From Diorhabda sublineata (lineage: Eukaryota; Arthropoda; Insecta; Coleoptera; Chrysomelidae), in contig NC_079478.1 in NCBI RefSeq assembly GCF_026230105.1, positions 12,043,653-12,107,652 of the forward strand: DNA of 64,000 nucleotides. The letters are read 5' to 3'. The translations under genes were made by a program, and so were the position numbers. This document shows, in pieces, positions 35,150 through 46,690 of this stretch; the first letter of the stretch is position 1, and each line of letters starts with the position of its first letter. The notes under the pieces were generated by a model. It saw only the letters and a program-made list of their open reading frames with translations, had not been told where the DNA came from and did not search any database.

Positions 35150-35640
35150 TTTTTAAAGGTCTTCCAATTAGTCTACGCATTTCAAGATATGACATGAATA
35201 TTTTCCTTAATACCTTTCAATGTTATTTATTCAGTTTCTTATTTTTTGTTCTGCACAACAGTATGTTATTACGAGTCTTATAATTCTCTTGTATATTCTG
35301 ACTTTATTGTTTACGTGTACTTGTCTGGATCTAAATAAATGCCTTATTTGCCTGATGAAATCTTCTGATCTCTATGTTTTCATAAGCTGTACACACAGGT
35401 GTATGAAATCTGTTACTCTTTCCAGATTGTCATCTCCTATTGTGATGTTCTGTAGCATTCCGTTTATTTCTGTTAATGGAATTTTAAGCCTGTCTGATAT
35501 ACACGAGTATTTGTTGAACATCATCGTCATATTTCTACGCCTTTATTGAGATTTCTTTGACATTAAATATTTGGTCGATGGTGGATCTACCTAGTTTGGA
35601 CCCCGTTTTATACTTAATTATGAGCTCTTCTGAGTATGAG
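35150..35640 (-). pseudogene. RTE/CR1-like non-LTR retrotransposon RT fragment
   Basis: The minus strand reads YKTGSKLGRSTIDQIFNVKE (RT finger; family form F-R-x-G-R-S-T-I-D-Q-I-F). After a deletion of the palm with its catalytic motifs, it resumes at NITIGDDNLERVTDFIHL (family I-x-x-E-x-V-x-x-F-x-Y-L-G) and VNNKVRIYKRIIRLVITYCC (family K-x-x-I-Y-K-x-x-I-R-P-V-x-x-Y-G-x-E-x-W). The 109-residue plus-strand frame over this interval is an antisense shadow. Old and non-functional: the Y-A-D-D motif is missing. Confidence 0.75.
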
Positions 35641-36404
35641 TAGTCTTCAACTTAGATGTAAAATAGTAGCTAACTAGTTGCCAAAAATCGATTACATTGC
35701 TCGATTCTGTCCTAAAAATGTAAGTAACAATGCTAGTTCGACTTCAAACTGGTAGTAGTATCAGAAAATAAATTAAACTTTGTTCCTAAAGGACTCTATT
35801 AGTTCTTAAATTTCAATTGTTGCAATTATTAACAAAATATGAAAAACGGTTGGCCCTCTACATCATTTTGTTATTTTAACAGAAAACAAGTATGCATTAA
35901 TTCTTTAATAAAGTATTTAAAAATTATAATTTAAAAAATCTAGTGCCCCGTAAGCGGTTTCTCTTCTGGGTGATAGTAACTCCAGTTTCAGAGAATAACC
36001 GCTTACTAGGTACCGAAGTTGCTATGATAGGTAGGCAAATAGGTCACAGTTAAATTATTGAATTTGGGAAAAGCCTCTCCATGTCATCCCATATCTTCAT
36101 TGTATTATCCTTTAAAGGAGTATCAGTAGATGACAGGAACATATGAAATTCTGTTTATGATTTAGTTTTATCTTTCGTATTTTGAGTTCATATCATTGTG
36201 TGACAATATTTTGTGATAGCTCTCTCCTGATTATCGCGTTTTTTTGAAACATTTTTGGAGTATATTGTGGAAATATCCCTTCTCGAAATTTTTCAGGCTA
36301 AATATTGATCAGTAAACCATGCATAAAGAAATGAAGATCAGTTTTTCAGTAGGGTCCTCTAGCAACATATTAGCAGAAATGTTTACTTTCGATATCCAGA
36401 TTAA

Positions 36405-36800
36405 ATGATAAAAAAACTCGAGGAATTTGAGATGTGGCTCTATAGACGCTTCCTGAAGATACCTTTGACTGACAGAATCACCAACGATAAAGTACTAAGA
36501 CGCATTGGTCGCAAAAGAAAATTGTTGACAATTATTAAGATAAGAAAGACATCTTTTATAGGACACATCTTACGCAACGACAAATACCTACTGCTACAGA
36601 ACATAATGCAGGGCAGTGTAGAGGGAAAGAAAGGCTTCGGCAAGAATAAGAAATCCTGGCTCCGTAACATAAGAGAATGGACAAATGTTATCGTCGAAGA
36701 ATTGTTTCATATCGCGAGGGACAGAGACGTATTTAAAAGCGTGGTCACCAACCTTCAATAAGAAGACGGTATCCAGCTATTGTTACTGTTAGTTTTTTAA
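36405..36800 (+). pseudogene. Non-LTR retrotransposon ORF C-terminus (endonuclease-RT type)
   Basis: A 118-codon intact frame starting MIKKLEEFEMWLYRRFLKIP and containing NDKVLRRIGRKRKLL, TSFIGHILRNDKY, QGSVEGKKGFGKNKKSWLRN and REWTNV. It is the recognisable tail of insect endonuclease-RT elements (family E-A-F-E-M-W-C-Y-R-R, G-H-I-x-R, G-K-x-x-x-G-R-x-x-x-S-W-L). The RT core upstream is absent. A natural-looking stop follows at 36761, then the element's short 3' sequence to about 36800. It is the least decayed LINE piece here, implying a younger insertion than its neighbours. The ATG is internal, so it is not expected to be a functional start. Confidence 0.85.
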
Positions 36801-38689
36801 AGCATAACAAATATTTTCTCGTATTTGTTTGGGATAGATCATAATTGAGTTTTCGGCAACTAATTAGCATTTTTAGTTTTTAGTATTTTATTCAAAATAT
36901 TTGTTAATTTTGCAGAGCTATTTCTATTGAGCTAGAATTGAGAAAAATGTGAAAGAATAAATAGAAATACAGATATAAACGTCACAGCGTTGTAAAAATA
37001 TTGAAAGTTGAAGTATATAAATGGGAAAGAAAAACTGAAGAAACACTGATCGATACTGATGACGAAGATTATAGCTATTAAGCAGTGACAATTTCTTATG
37101 CATATATCAAAATAAGAATATTGGATAAAATTACAATATGCGGTTTAATAATTTTCACAATTAAAGCAAATGAGTGTAGAAAACTTATAGTAGGATCCTT
37201 TAATCAAGTTATCGGTAATTATTACCATAAAAAGTGATTTTACCAGTGAGTTGAAGTTTGTCGTAATAGAAACATCACGAAATTAATTTGAACTGTTGTT
37301 TTGGCATCTCACAATTCCACTAAACACTGACATTGTACTATACTTGAGACATAGCCAAAGTTCTCACAAACATTACTAAGTAAACACACATGCAGATAGC
37401 AATCGCGACATATACATTACTAAAACTAACATTGACGTGATGGTGAGTATATCTATAATACACAATATACAAATTTAGAGTAAAAATAATTCGAACGACG
37501 CGACGCTTCCAAAACCCCAGCTGTTATTATTAGTTATGACTACTCGTAGTTTTTGAACGATAAAGAAAATAAACATAGTGAAAGTCTTTTGTTTATTTCT
37601 ATATTTTATCAAAATTATGTTAATAACTTAAAATTATATCAATGAAGAATAACATATTATTATAATTATTTAGTCAAGTATAATTTATATATTGATTTGA
37701 ATGTATAATATCCTATATATAATAGTAGTTTCGGAAAATTTTTGTAATAAAATTTTATTTCTCTCATTATCATGATGTTGATACTTATACAAGTTCATCA
37801 ACTTGTACCTAATCAAATGATTAACACCCACACACAACAATTTATACTACAAGTCGTTAAGTATATTGAGAATAGTTTAGTACACTGGAATTAAAAATAA
37901 TTTCATACCAGAAATAGGTATCATTGTCTTTAAGGGATGCGATACATTAATACATTTTTTTATCGGGGTTCACATAGTATTTTTATACAACTGGAATTTT
38001 ATTTGTAAACAAATAGTTCTTGTAACTGATAAAAATCATAGGGAATATGGAGTTTTTTCAAAAATCGAATCATCCTTACTTGTTACATACTTGTTAATCT
38101 TTTGCTGGTGGTCTAGATTGTTAAAAATAAGAGATTCGAATGGATGTACTCCACCTGAAATTTGAGTACTGACTAAAGAAGTGGAGCTATCCCCAAATGA
38201 ATTACGGATATTCTTTCTTTTATGTTTTCAAGAGAAGATATAACGGAATTTATTTTGGAAGCACCAAATGGATCAAGATCTAAACCTAATCAAGCAGACT
38301 ATATTTCTCTAGCTTTAACAACTTTTATACTTCAATAAAAGTTATGTTTACAAGCCAATGATAAAAATTTTTGAACATAGTAAACTTTAGAGCCTTCCTA
38401 TGCATTTACACATTTCATATCAGTTTTTCAAATGTTGAAAACAATTTGGTTGAAGTTATCGAATTTTATGGAATCATATTTCTATGAGAACCTCATAATA
38501 ATTAATCACGATTACTAGAAAATACTATTATAATGTTTATTATAATCTATAGTTAAAATTTTGTCAATATTTACAATATTCGAAATATTCATCAATTTTA
38601 TCAAAATCAAATAGTATTTAATGTAAAATTCCACGATTCTGTAAATATGTTTTTTAAATGAACAGCATTTTTTGAACAACTTTCAAATG
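36801..38689. other. AT-rich intron, nothing recognised
   Basis: No motif seen. Confidence 0.45.
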
Positions 38690-38780
38690 TTTATGTTTAG
38701 TAACATATCTGAAGTATCCTAAGGTTCTGTTCTTGGACCTCTACTGTTGATATATTTTTAATCTATACAGGGAAAAATGT
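38690..38780 (+). pseudogene. Non-LTR RT motif fragment
   Basis: NISEVS-stop-GSVLGPLLLIYF is RT motif B' (family G-V-P-Q-G-S-V-L-G-P-L-L-F-x-I-Y-I-N-D-L) with a stop at the Gln. Neither the preceding motif A nor the following D-D motif can be read, so only a scrap of a Jockey/CR1-type element is left. Confidence 0.6.
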
Positions 38781-39944
38781 CGAGATCAAAATCAAAATTT
38801 AAGTTAACTTAACAAAAAATAAATATTAGAAAAAACAAAAAAATAGATTCGTTCTGCAGGGATGATAGTATCTTTCACAGAAACTTTATATAGAGCAGTA
38901 GTTCTCTAAAACGTTTATTACATAACTTTTCAGTTAGAACAGATATATTATATTATATATAATAAATGAAACAGTGAAATCTAAAAAAAATATTACTATG
39001 TCAAGTAATATTCACTTCACATGATTATATTATTATCAGCTTTTTAAAGCTAGTAAAGCGTTTGAAAAAATAGCTGAGAATATTAAGAATATAGAAAACT
39101 ACACATACTAACTAGAGTTATGTTTAGTTAGATAGAATTCATTCAATGTGATTTGTTCTATAACTGTAAAATAATTCAGGTATCCTCGAGTTCAGAACTT
39201 TACGCATTGATTAAAGAATCGAATCCATTTGTTTGACAAAGTTATAGAGGATTATTCCAAAAAAATTATATTTGGCCAAAGCTCATATAAATATTCCAAA
39301 AGGTGGAAATACATTCTGTTAGAATACAACTCAACCCTTCTAAAAATGTTTCCTTGATGTCTGAAATAATTTAATAGACTTAGATTATACTTTTGAAACA
39401 TTCATAAATCAATTATTGAATCTTTTGAATCCAATATTTTTTACAAGCGAGTCTCACTTTTGTTAATATTATTATCATATTAAAAACACTATAATCTAAT
39501 CAATTTTTGAACTTATGTTTATTTATAATTTTCGTTCTCAAATCGTTAAGGCATTATATTAAATGCAATATACGATTTACTTTGATAAAATTAATTTTCT
39601 TCTAAGAATTATATTTTAATCCTTTGTTCTTGTGTTTCAGTATTTTTTGTATATCGTATCCAATTACATGTTTCTTTGGATAGTAGTTTATTATGTCTGT
39701 TGTTAAAAACACATAAATCCTTCAAATTAAATTCAGACATTAATGTAAACTTTGGAAACACTAGCTTTTTATTACTTTTGAAAACATTCTCTGGGAACAA
39801 AAACATTTTTGGAAATACTTTTCAAACATGTGTGTAAATATTTTAGTAAAATTTATACTTAGAATATAGAGTTGATAGAAATACGATTAATATGAATTTG
39901 TAGTGATATCAATTTATAATTTTAAGTTGTACTATTACTTTTGG
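38781..39944. other. AT-rich intron, nothing recognised
   Basis: No motif seen; the 65-residue minus-strand frame at 39609 has no recognisable domain. Confidence 0.4.
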
Positions 39945-41745
39945 TGGAACTGCAATTAATTTGATTTTATTTCTTTGTACATTGAATGACGAAAACTATA
40001 TTTCTCTATTTTTGTAAGGAGCTTCCAAATCCTTCTATTCATTATATTTCAGATTTTGTGAAAAGTATATCTGGTTAGCATATTAAGTATATTTGAAATG
40101 ACAAATCTGATATTTAGTTGGTTTCCTAAAAGCTGAAGCATTCATTTAAATACTTCAATTTTGGTCTGATTTTATTATTTTATCAACATATAGTGAAAAT
40201 ATCGTCTATAATATCTGTCATGTTAATTATTAAAAATGAACTTGTAAAATTAAATTCGATTTCATTTTTGATACATTTCATTAGTATCTTCAAGATAACG
40301 AAAATTCTACATATTTTAGCTAATCCATAATTTATTAATTTCCATAGAAAATTTTTACTTTCTTCTATTCATCATTTGTCATTCATTTGGTTTTCTAAGA
40401 GTTGAAGATATTTTGCATACTTAAACTTTTGTCTTATTAAATTATTATTATCGTCACTCAGTGAAAATTTCGTTTTACTATGTTTGTAATCTCAATTTTA
40501 TTTAAATAGACTCACCATTTCTTTTATAATTAAATTCGATTTTATTTTTCGACACATATCATTAGAATGTTTATAAAGAAGAAAACTACACATACAAATC
40601 CATTATTCATCTATTTCGATAAAAAACATTTATTTTCTTCTATCCATTCATAAAAGTTGAAGATATTTTCAAAGTTTTGTCTTTTTACATTATTATTATC
40701 GTCACTTAGTGAAAATATCGTTTTACAATGTTTCCAATTTCAATTTTAGTTAAATAGACTCACCATTTCTTTTATAATCCGATTTTATTTTTTGATACAT
40801 TTCATTAGAATCCTCATAATGACGAAAAGTCTACATGTTCTTACAAATCCAATATTTATTTACTCCAATAAAAAACATTTCCTTTATAATATTCATCATA
40901 TTTCAGACCAAGGCAAAAGTATATAAGTTAAGCATTATATATTTGTGTTGGCCAATATTTTCTTTTGATATTCATATGGTTTTCTGAAAGTTGAAGATAT
41001 TTTGCATACTTAAACTTTTGTCTTTTTACATTATTATTATTATCACTTAGTGAAAATATCGTTTTATTATGTTTGTAATTTCAATTTTAGTTGAATATAC
41101 TCACAATTTTTCAAATAATTAAATTCGATTTTATTTTTCTACAAATATGATTAGAATGTTCATAAAGGCGGAAACAACATATTCCAACAAATCCATTATT
41201 TTTCTATTTCAATGAAAACATTCACTTTTTTCTAGCTATCATATTTTATCATAAGCTTATTTTATTTGATATAGCAAATCTTTTGATATTCATTTGGTTT
41301 TCTAGAAGTTGAAGATATTTTTCATAGTTAAACTTTCGTCTTACTACATTATCCATGATGATGTTAATATTAGAAAAATAAACTCACCATTTCTTTTATA
41401 ATTAAATTTTATTTTATTTTTGGCCCATTTCATTACTATCTTCATAGTGATAAAAACTCTATGTATTCAAAAAATTGATAATAATTTCTCTAGTTCTATA
41501 ACAACTTTTACTTTCTTCTATTCATCTTATTTTCAATTATTTGAGAACCATATAAGATTTAGTATGGCATATCTTCCGATATTCATTTAGCTTTCTAACA
41601 GTTAGAGCAAATAAATTTCATAGCTAAATCACCATCTTAGTTACATTATTATTATCGTCAAATAGTGATAATGACGTCTTATAAGGCCTGTAATATTAAT
41701 TCTAAATAAATGAATTTACTACTTATTTATTTTTTTTAGTATTCA
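39945..41745. repeat. Tandem array of about six diverged ~300-base units
   Basis: The landmark GTTGAAGATATTTT or a close variant occurs at 40132, 40401, 40656, 40990, 41308 and 41601 (spacings 269, 255, 334, 318 and 293). Each unit carries the same ordered words: TTTGGTTTTCTAAGA, the landmark, TTAAACTTTTGTCTT, ACATTATTATTATCGTCAC, TAGTGAAAATATCG, AGACTCACCATTTC, AATTCGATTTTATTTTT, ACATTTCATTAGAAT, and TTTCTTCTATTCATCAT. Units differ by substitutions and indels; a partial unit begins near 39945, and the last degrades by about 41745. No coding capacity. This is an old satellite-like or expanded intronic tandem repeat. Confidence 0.88.
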
Positions 41746-42299
41746 ACAATATAGTTTTTATTTAAATGTAGGGATTTATATATTACCAAAACCTCCTGAG
41801 ACATACTTTGCTTTCCTTCTCGAAATATTGTTTATTAAAACTGGAATAATTTGTGAATTTGTGAAAAATAATCTTTTAATGAAGTAACTTTTGTGAAAAA
41901 ACTCCTTTCTATACTTATTTTCAGTTTTAGTTTTTTAGAAATTGAATAAAAGGACTTTGAAATCATTCAACACTTATTTCAAATCACTTTTGTATTTTTT
42001 TCTAAATAAATCATTTTTTTGTGAGAAATTAAGTAAAAGAAGAGATTTTCAATGAAAATCCTGGGAAACGCTTTCTACTTCTCTCATTCCCGAAAGTTGA
42101 AAGGAACAATCGATATATTGGCGAAAGGGATTTCGCAGATGTTGTCAAACAAAAAGATTCTCGCATTATATCACTCATTTACTTGAAAATTTTTGTGCGT
42201 AATCACTGTAATCCACCAAAAATTGAACATGTTACATCTTCACACCACCAAAATCACTAACATACATTGCGAGTAACGAGTAGAATACTGATCATCGTC
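41746..42299. other. AT-rich intron, nothing recognised
   Basis: No motif seen. Confidence 0.4.
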
Positions 42300-42590
42300 T
42301 TCGTCTTTTTCTGTTCTATGCAACGGCCCGCACGCGTAAGGCGATATCATCGTACTGACTAGCAACTCGGATTCTCTTCCACACGATCCCACGAATCGTG
42401 TTTAACCGAATGCCGAACGGGCTCTCCTTCGGGTTTGAGAGTTTTAGATCCTACTGAAAGGGCACTATACACCAGACTGGGGTAATGGGACGGTAGCCAG
42501 GTCAAAATAGCATCTTTAAGCTGCAGGGTGGGCTCTCTTTTCGAACACATAGGCGGGGAGGGAAATAGAAGAAACACATGTTCTTTGTGT
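42300..42590 (-). other. Unexplained GC-rich island; candidate alternative Ten-m first exon
   Basis: About 290 bases much richer in G and C than the tens of kilobases around, with several CpGs. A 72-codon minus-strand frame (42359-42577) with a non-AT-driven composition (for example AILTWLPSHYPSLVYSALSV and KTLKPEGEPVRHS) runs through it, in the same orientation as Ten-m. I recognise no domain or transposon signature. A weak donor-like GTATGT lies beyond it at about 42260 on the minus strand. Possibilities: an untranslated or alternative first exon of Ten-m, an enhancer or promoter, a separate small gene, or a GC-rich piece of an unknown element. Confidence 0.35.
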
Positions 42591-42720
42591 GCGTGTTATA
42601 TCGATGATTTTTGATAGTAGTCAAGGAATTTTTTAAGGGAGTGGATTGGTTATTGCGTGAGGAAGTTACTTCGTGAAAAAATCATTTGATTATTCGGAAG
42701 AAATCAATTTTATTCTGTTG
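42585..42720 (+). repeat. Dispersed repeat, copy matching 49080-49210
   Basis: TAAGGGAGTGGATTGG followed by TTGCGTGAGGAA and a GTGAAAAAA tract matches TAAGGGAGTGGGTTCA, TTGCGTGAGGAA and GTAAAAAAA at 49132-49178. Preceding words (TTCTTTGTGTGCGTG against TTCTCTGTGCGTGA) and a following ATTGATTTTACTG-like tract also match. Confidence 0.6.
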
Positions 42721-43739
42721 AAGTTTCATTAACACACACCCCGTTTTTCCAAATTGATGCGTCTAGTATTTATGGCTATCGACAAGTTTTTATCAATCTT
42801 ATACCACAATAATGTGATTAAGAACATCATTTACGTATCACTTAGTATAGTGATAGTGATGGAGTTTTCTTCCCATCAAAAGGAAAACTAAGATATATTC
42901 ATATTTACACATACGACATTAAATAGCAAAGTGTACCATTTCTAATATATGTACAAGCTATAACAATAATAATAATTACACACATACATTAATTAGTTGA
43001 GTGTTCTAAATTTTGTTATTTCATAAAAAAATTGATCGATATCAAATATCAATATTCAAATTGACGCTTGAAATATTAAGTTTATTGATTCTGGTTGCTA
43101 TAGAAATCGTTGTTGATTTTTATTGGTTACATTTTGAATTTTTATAGGCTAGGTTAGGTTAGGCCGTACTGGATTTTTTGAATATTTATTGGTTAGATAA
43201 TGAATTACATTAAATTTTTATATGCTAGTTCGTTGCGAATGGAGCTGAAGATTTATCGGTTAGATTATGAATGACAAACAACATAATAATGATGAACTTC
43301 AAAGAAAAATAAATAGCCGAAAATAAATAGCTATAAAAATTGTGGACACCTAATAAAACCATTCGGTTTCTCTCATATTTTAATAGCTAGATAATAGTTC
43401 TGGTTTAATACAGAAGAAGTATTGACAAAGAAATTAAAAGTGTGATGAAGAAAAAAAATATTTCCAGAGATACTTACTACTTTTGATTAACAAAAAAAGT
43501 TGCGCAAGAATTACGAGAACAAACTAACCGCTTTATATAAATTGATAATAAACCGACAACACCTGCAATTAATCAGTAGCAGCGGGCATTTTGTTGAAAT
43601 GAATATTGGAAAGTTGTGTACACATGAATGATATAAATAATTGGATATTTAAATAAAAGTAAAATATAATCAAACCTCTCTTCGAAATAAAATCGTTACA
43701 ATATATAAGTGACGTTATATATTTAGAGATGCAAGAAAA
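42721..43739. other. AT-rich intron, nothing recognised
   Basis: A loosely duplicated segment of about 85 bases at 43115-43260 (TTTATTGGTTA words) includes a short GGTTAGGTTAGG tract. Confidence 0.4.
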
Positions 43740-44335
43740 CTGCAGGCTCCTCAATTTATTTTTTAAGCGATTCCCACGTACATCAATTTTGTAACCGAAG
43801 CTTTCACAACTTGAAAGTTTGAAGCCATCTACTCCACCTATATTATCCTCCATTGTGATACGCCAACCACATGTTACTTTAGGTGAAACTATAACTAGAA
43901 ATCACAATTGGTCAAATCAGGCGAATAGGATAGATGTTCGATGAGTTTCACTTTCTATAACCTAAACATGTAACTGATTTACTGCAAGAATATTTTGTTG
44001 TGTACCAGTATGCTGTAACTGAACGTTGATATTCAAGTATAATTGTTTCCATTAATTTTGTATTATGAACACAATAGAATTTAACATAATTTTCTTGAAA
44101 TTAGTAGTTCTTTATTGTTGGTGTCGTCTTTGATCTTATTCGATCATAGGTGTCAATTTTTAAATGTTTTCAACAATAACTGAAGAGTACGGGCCTACTA
44201 GAATGTACCTCATCACCAAACGTTATGAGTTTTCTGTTAAATTCGCTATATCAGCGGAAAACAGTAGCACAAAATGCCCGTTGAACCGACCATTAAGTCA
44301 TATGTAGTAGATCATAGCAAACACATGTTCTCTTG
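43740..44335 (-). pseudogene. Mariner transposase remnant (SETMAR-like lineage)
   Basis: From 44335 down the minus strand reads MDFSREHVFAMIYYDL (family start R-E-H-x-R-x-x-I-x-Y-D-F), later VIVENI with IE and DQRR (second helix-turn-helix region), then TIILEYQRSVTAYWYTTK (family T-x-P-L-E-x-x-x-T-V-T-A-x-W-Y), then KLIEHLSYSPDLTNCDF (family P-P-Y-S-P-D-L-A-P-C-D-F), and in the overlapping frame SCESFGYKIDVRGNRLKN, equal to the C-terminal C-I-x-x-x-G-x-Y-F-E-K. The first and third catalytic Asp segments have been deleted. The 94-residue frame at 43569-43853 is part of this remnant. Same lineage as 59640-59965. Confidence 0.75.
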
Positions 44336-45487
44336 AAAAATCCATATTTCAATAAGACATCATATGTACCACTATTAACTCTGTTTACAGCGACTGAACT
44401 GCAGTTAGAGCATAAGGATGGTGGTATTCAAAAATACAGTGTTGCCAGCTTAAATTCTTCTAGTTTCGTGGTATAGAGTGCTACTTTTACATTATTATTT
44501 TACTATAAGATTGTGATTCTCTGCTAAAATGACTGGTACTAAGTACTCTGACTATTGACATTTTGTTTCATAAGGCCACAAGGTTACAAACCCTACTCAT
44601 TGTTCCATAGTGATGAAGAAAACCATCCAGCATATACATCTCATTGCTTAAAAACATATGTCCAGTAACTGCTGTAAGCAAATCATATAGATCCATAGAA
44701 ACTAGAATTTTTAGCAGCACAACTAGAAGCTTTAGTAGATACCAATACTGAAGAGTCCTCTAGTCCACATCACTTGAGTAGGAATGTCTTATGAAACAGT
44801 GACGATGGCATTATAGTTAAATAAATTTTGCTTTATTGAAATGCAAATTCTTCTATAGCTTTTTTGACACAATTTCTACCGAAGTTGTGAATCTGAAGTA
44901 TTAAAAGAAAGTGAATGTTTGACCCATTTCTCTTGAGATCACTAATATTGGATGTTTATTCATCGGAAAGAAATTAACTAGTGAGTTATGCAGAAACTTG
45001 CTTCGTCAAACAAGTATTTTATTATGAACAAACTGATGCGATTGGCAAATTTGCAGAATCTCATTAATTTCCAAGAAGATGGAGCGATATCACATTACTA
45101 TCTTCCAGTTAATTTATCTTGAATGGACTCTATAAACAATATTTCAGATTTGATAATAATAAATGAGATTTATACGTAAAAAGATTCAGGTAAATTTTTT
45201 TCAAAATGCTATTGGAGTTATTGGAATATTTGAAGAGCAGAGCTTTTCACTGATTATGTAATAATGGAAAACATTTGAAAAATTCTATGCTTGTCATCAA
45301 AAAACCGCCTAGAAAATCAGGTATTAATCAAATCCAATATCCATTTGAGATTCTACGAGTTGTATCCGGTAGTGCTAGAGGGTTCAAGTAATTCATTTCA
45401 AATGTAGTGTAGAAACAACAATCCCTGCAAACCAGTGTGACATAGCTTCAATTTTCTGTCGAAATATAAACACTGGTATGTTTTTGA
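44336..45487. other. AT-rich intron, nothing recognised
   Basis: No motif seen. Confidence 0.4.
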
Positions 45488-45612
45488 ATTGACACAGTTT
45501 ACCTTCAGCGGTTATCGAAATTCACGCTAGACAGTGTAATTGTGAGTGTTGGTGTAGAGGTGGTGTAAACACTGTTTTCAGTATGACTATCAACGGTTCC
45601 AGAAATTCCAGC
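45488..45612 (+). repeat. Dispersed repeat copy related to 6788-6867
   Basis: GACAGTGTAATTGTGAGTGT, GGTGGTGTAA, GTTTTCAGTATGACTATCAA and CCAGAAATTCCAGC match the right arm and flank of the 6.7 kb inverted repeat in order. It is preceded by GTTTACCTTCAGCGGTTATC, a shortened Penelope-type terminal motif. Only one arm is present here. Confidence 0.78.
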
Positions 45613-46399
45613 TTAGTTGGTCTGTATTTTGTATACAATACATAAAAATTGAGAACTTTTGAAGTAATATCCACATAAGGATAGCGAGACAACTCTCATA
45701 AGATGTTGAAAAGAAATTACATGTATCAAACTACCGGTATCTATAAAATTATAGGGTTTGTGACCAAATTGGTTCAAAATAACTTTTATATTCATCAGGG
45801 GGATCAAAGTTAAAAGACAGAACAATATTTTACTGAAAACAGAAACAACTTCGTTGGTACTGATGATTTAAAAAGCAAAACAAATATAGGAAAAGTCTTT
45901 TAAATTTTACATAATTGTCTCTCGAAACAATTAAAGCTAGGCATTCATAGATTTACTGTTGTCGGTCAGTTGGCCGAACATAGTAATTAAGAATAACGGA
46001 TCTTCGGAATCGTTTATACAATATTTCCTAACTTTCTTCATGTCATGTTTTTCACTGGAAATAAAATATCAAAATTTCACTATTGATCCAACAATGAAAA
46101 ATGCTATAGAAAATTTATTTTGCGATAATAAAATTTTAATATACCGTGATATTCTTAATTGACAGCTTTCGAACTGAATTTCTCAATTATTTCAGATCGT
46201 TAAGTCGAGGACTTGACCCGTTTACGTTATTAAAAACTCTCATCGATTGAATTTTAATGGTATATACATTTATTTCCTTTCGAAACAATGATAAGAATTT
46301 CAACGTGGTAGTATATTGATCGTTCTATACATATATAAATTTTTGATTATCGATTTCCGTAAAAAAATTTTATTGAGACAAAAATCTCCAAATGTATCT

Positions 46400-46690
46400 C
46401 CACGTTTCAGGAAGAACAACTACGAGTGATTATCCTCGATACAAGCAAAGCTTTCTATCGAATGTGGCACGAGACTTGTCTTGGGCAACCACCTGAAAGA
46501 AAGGAAGTTTCAGGTGAAGTTGGCAAACGGGTGATTTTAAGTCGGAAAGGCAGAAATTCAGTATTATCACCAATACTTCATACTATTCACACGGAAGTTG
46601 ATAGCGCGTTATATAGCAACGAGTTACTGGGGAGTGAGAAACATCATCGAAAAGACTCCAAAACCAAACAAACAAGATATAGATAAAATG
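46400..46690 (+). pseudogene. Jockey-like non-LTR RT fragment, motif A to B' with deletion
   Basis: The 86-codon frame starting at 46426 reads MIILDTSKAFYRMWHETCL (RT motif A; catalytic Asp in L-D kept, the A-F-D Asp replaced by Tyr), and about 30 codons later NSVLSPILHTIHTEVD (motif B'; family Q-G-S-V-L-S-P-I-L-Y-T-I-Y-T-A-D). The intervening stretch is shorter than normal and unlike the family, so an internal deletion or rearrangement was patched in frame. The Y-A-D-D motif downstream is lost. Confidence 0.72.

Noticed and set aside
35220..35549. 109-residue plus-strand hydrophobic frame
   Set aside because: Antisense to an RT fragment with recognisable motifs on the minus strand.
39945..41745. 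CRISPR-like array
   Set aside because: Units are about 300 bases, diverged along their whole length, with no short constant repeats and unique spacers; the context is animal intron.
43148..43165. GGTTAGGTTAGG, resembling the insect telomere repeat TTAGG
   Set aside because: Only about two units, and similar GGTTAG words are scattered elsewhere (for example near 230 and 24635); too short for interstitial telomere sequence.
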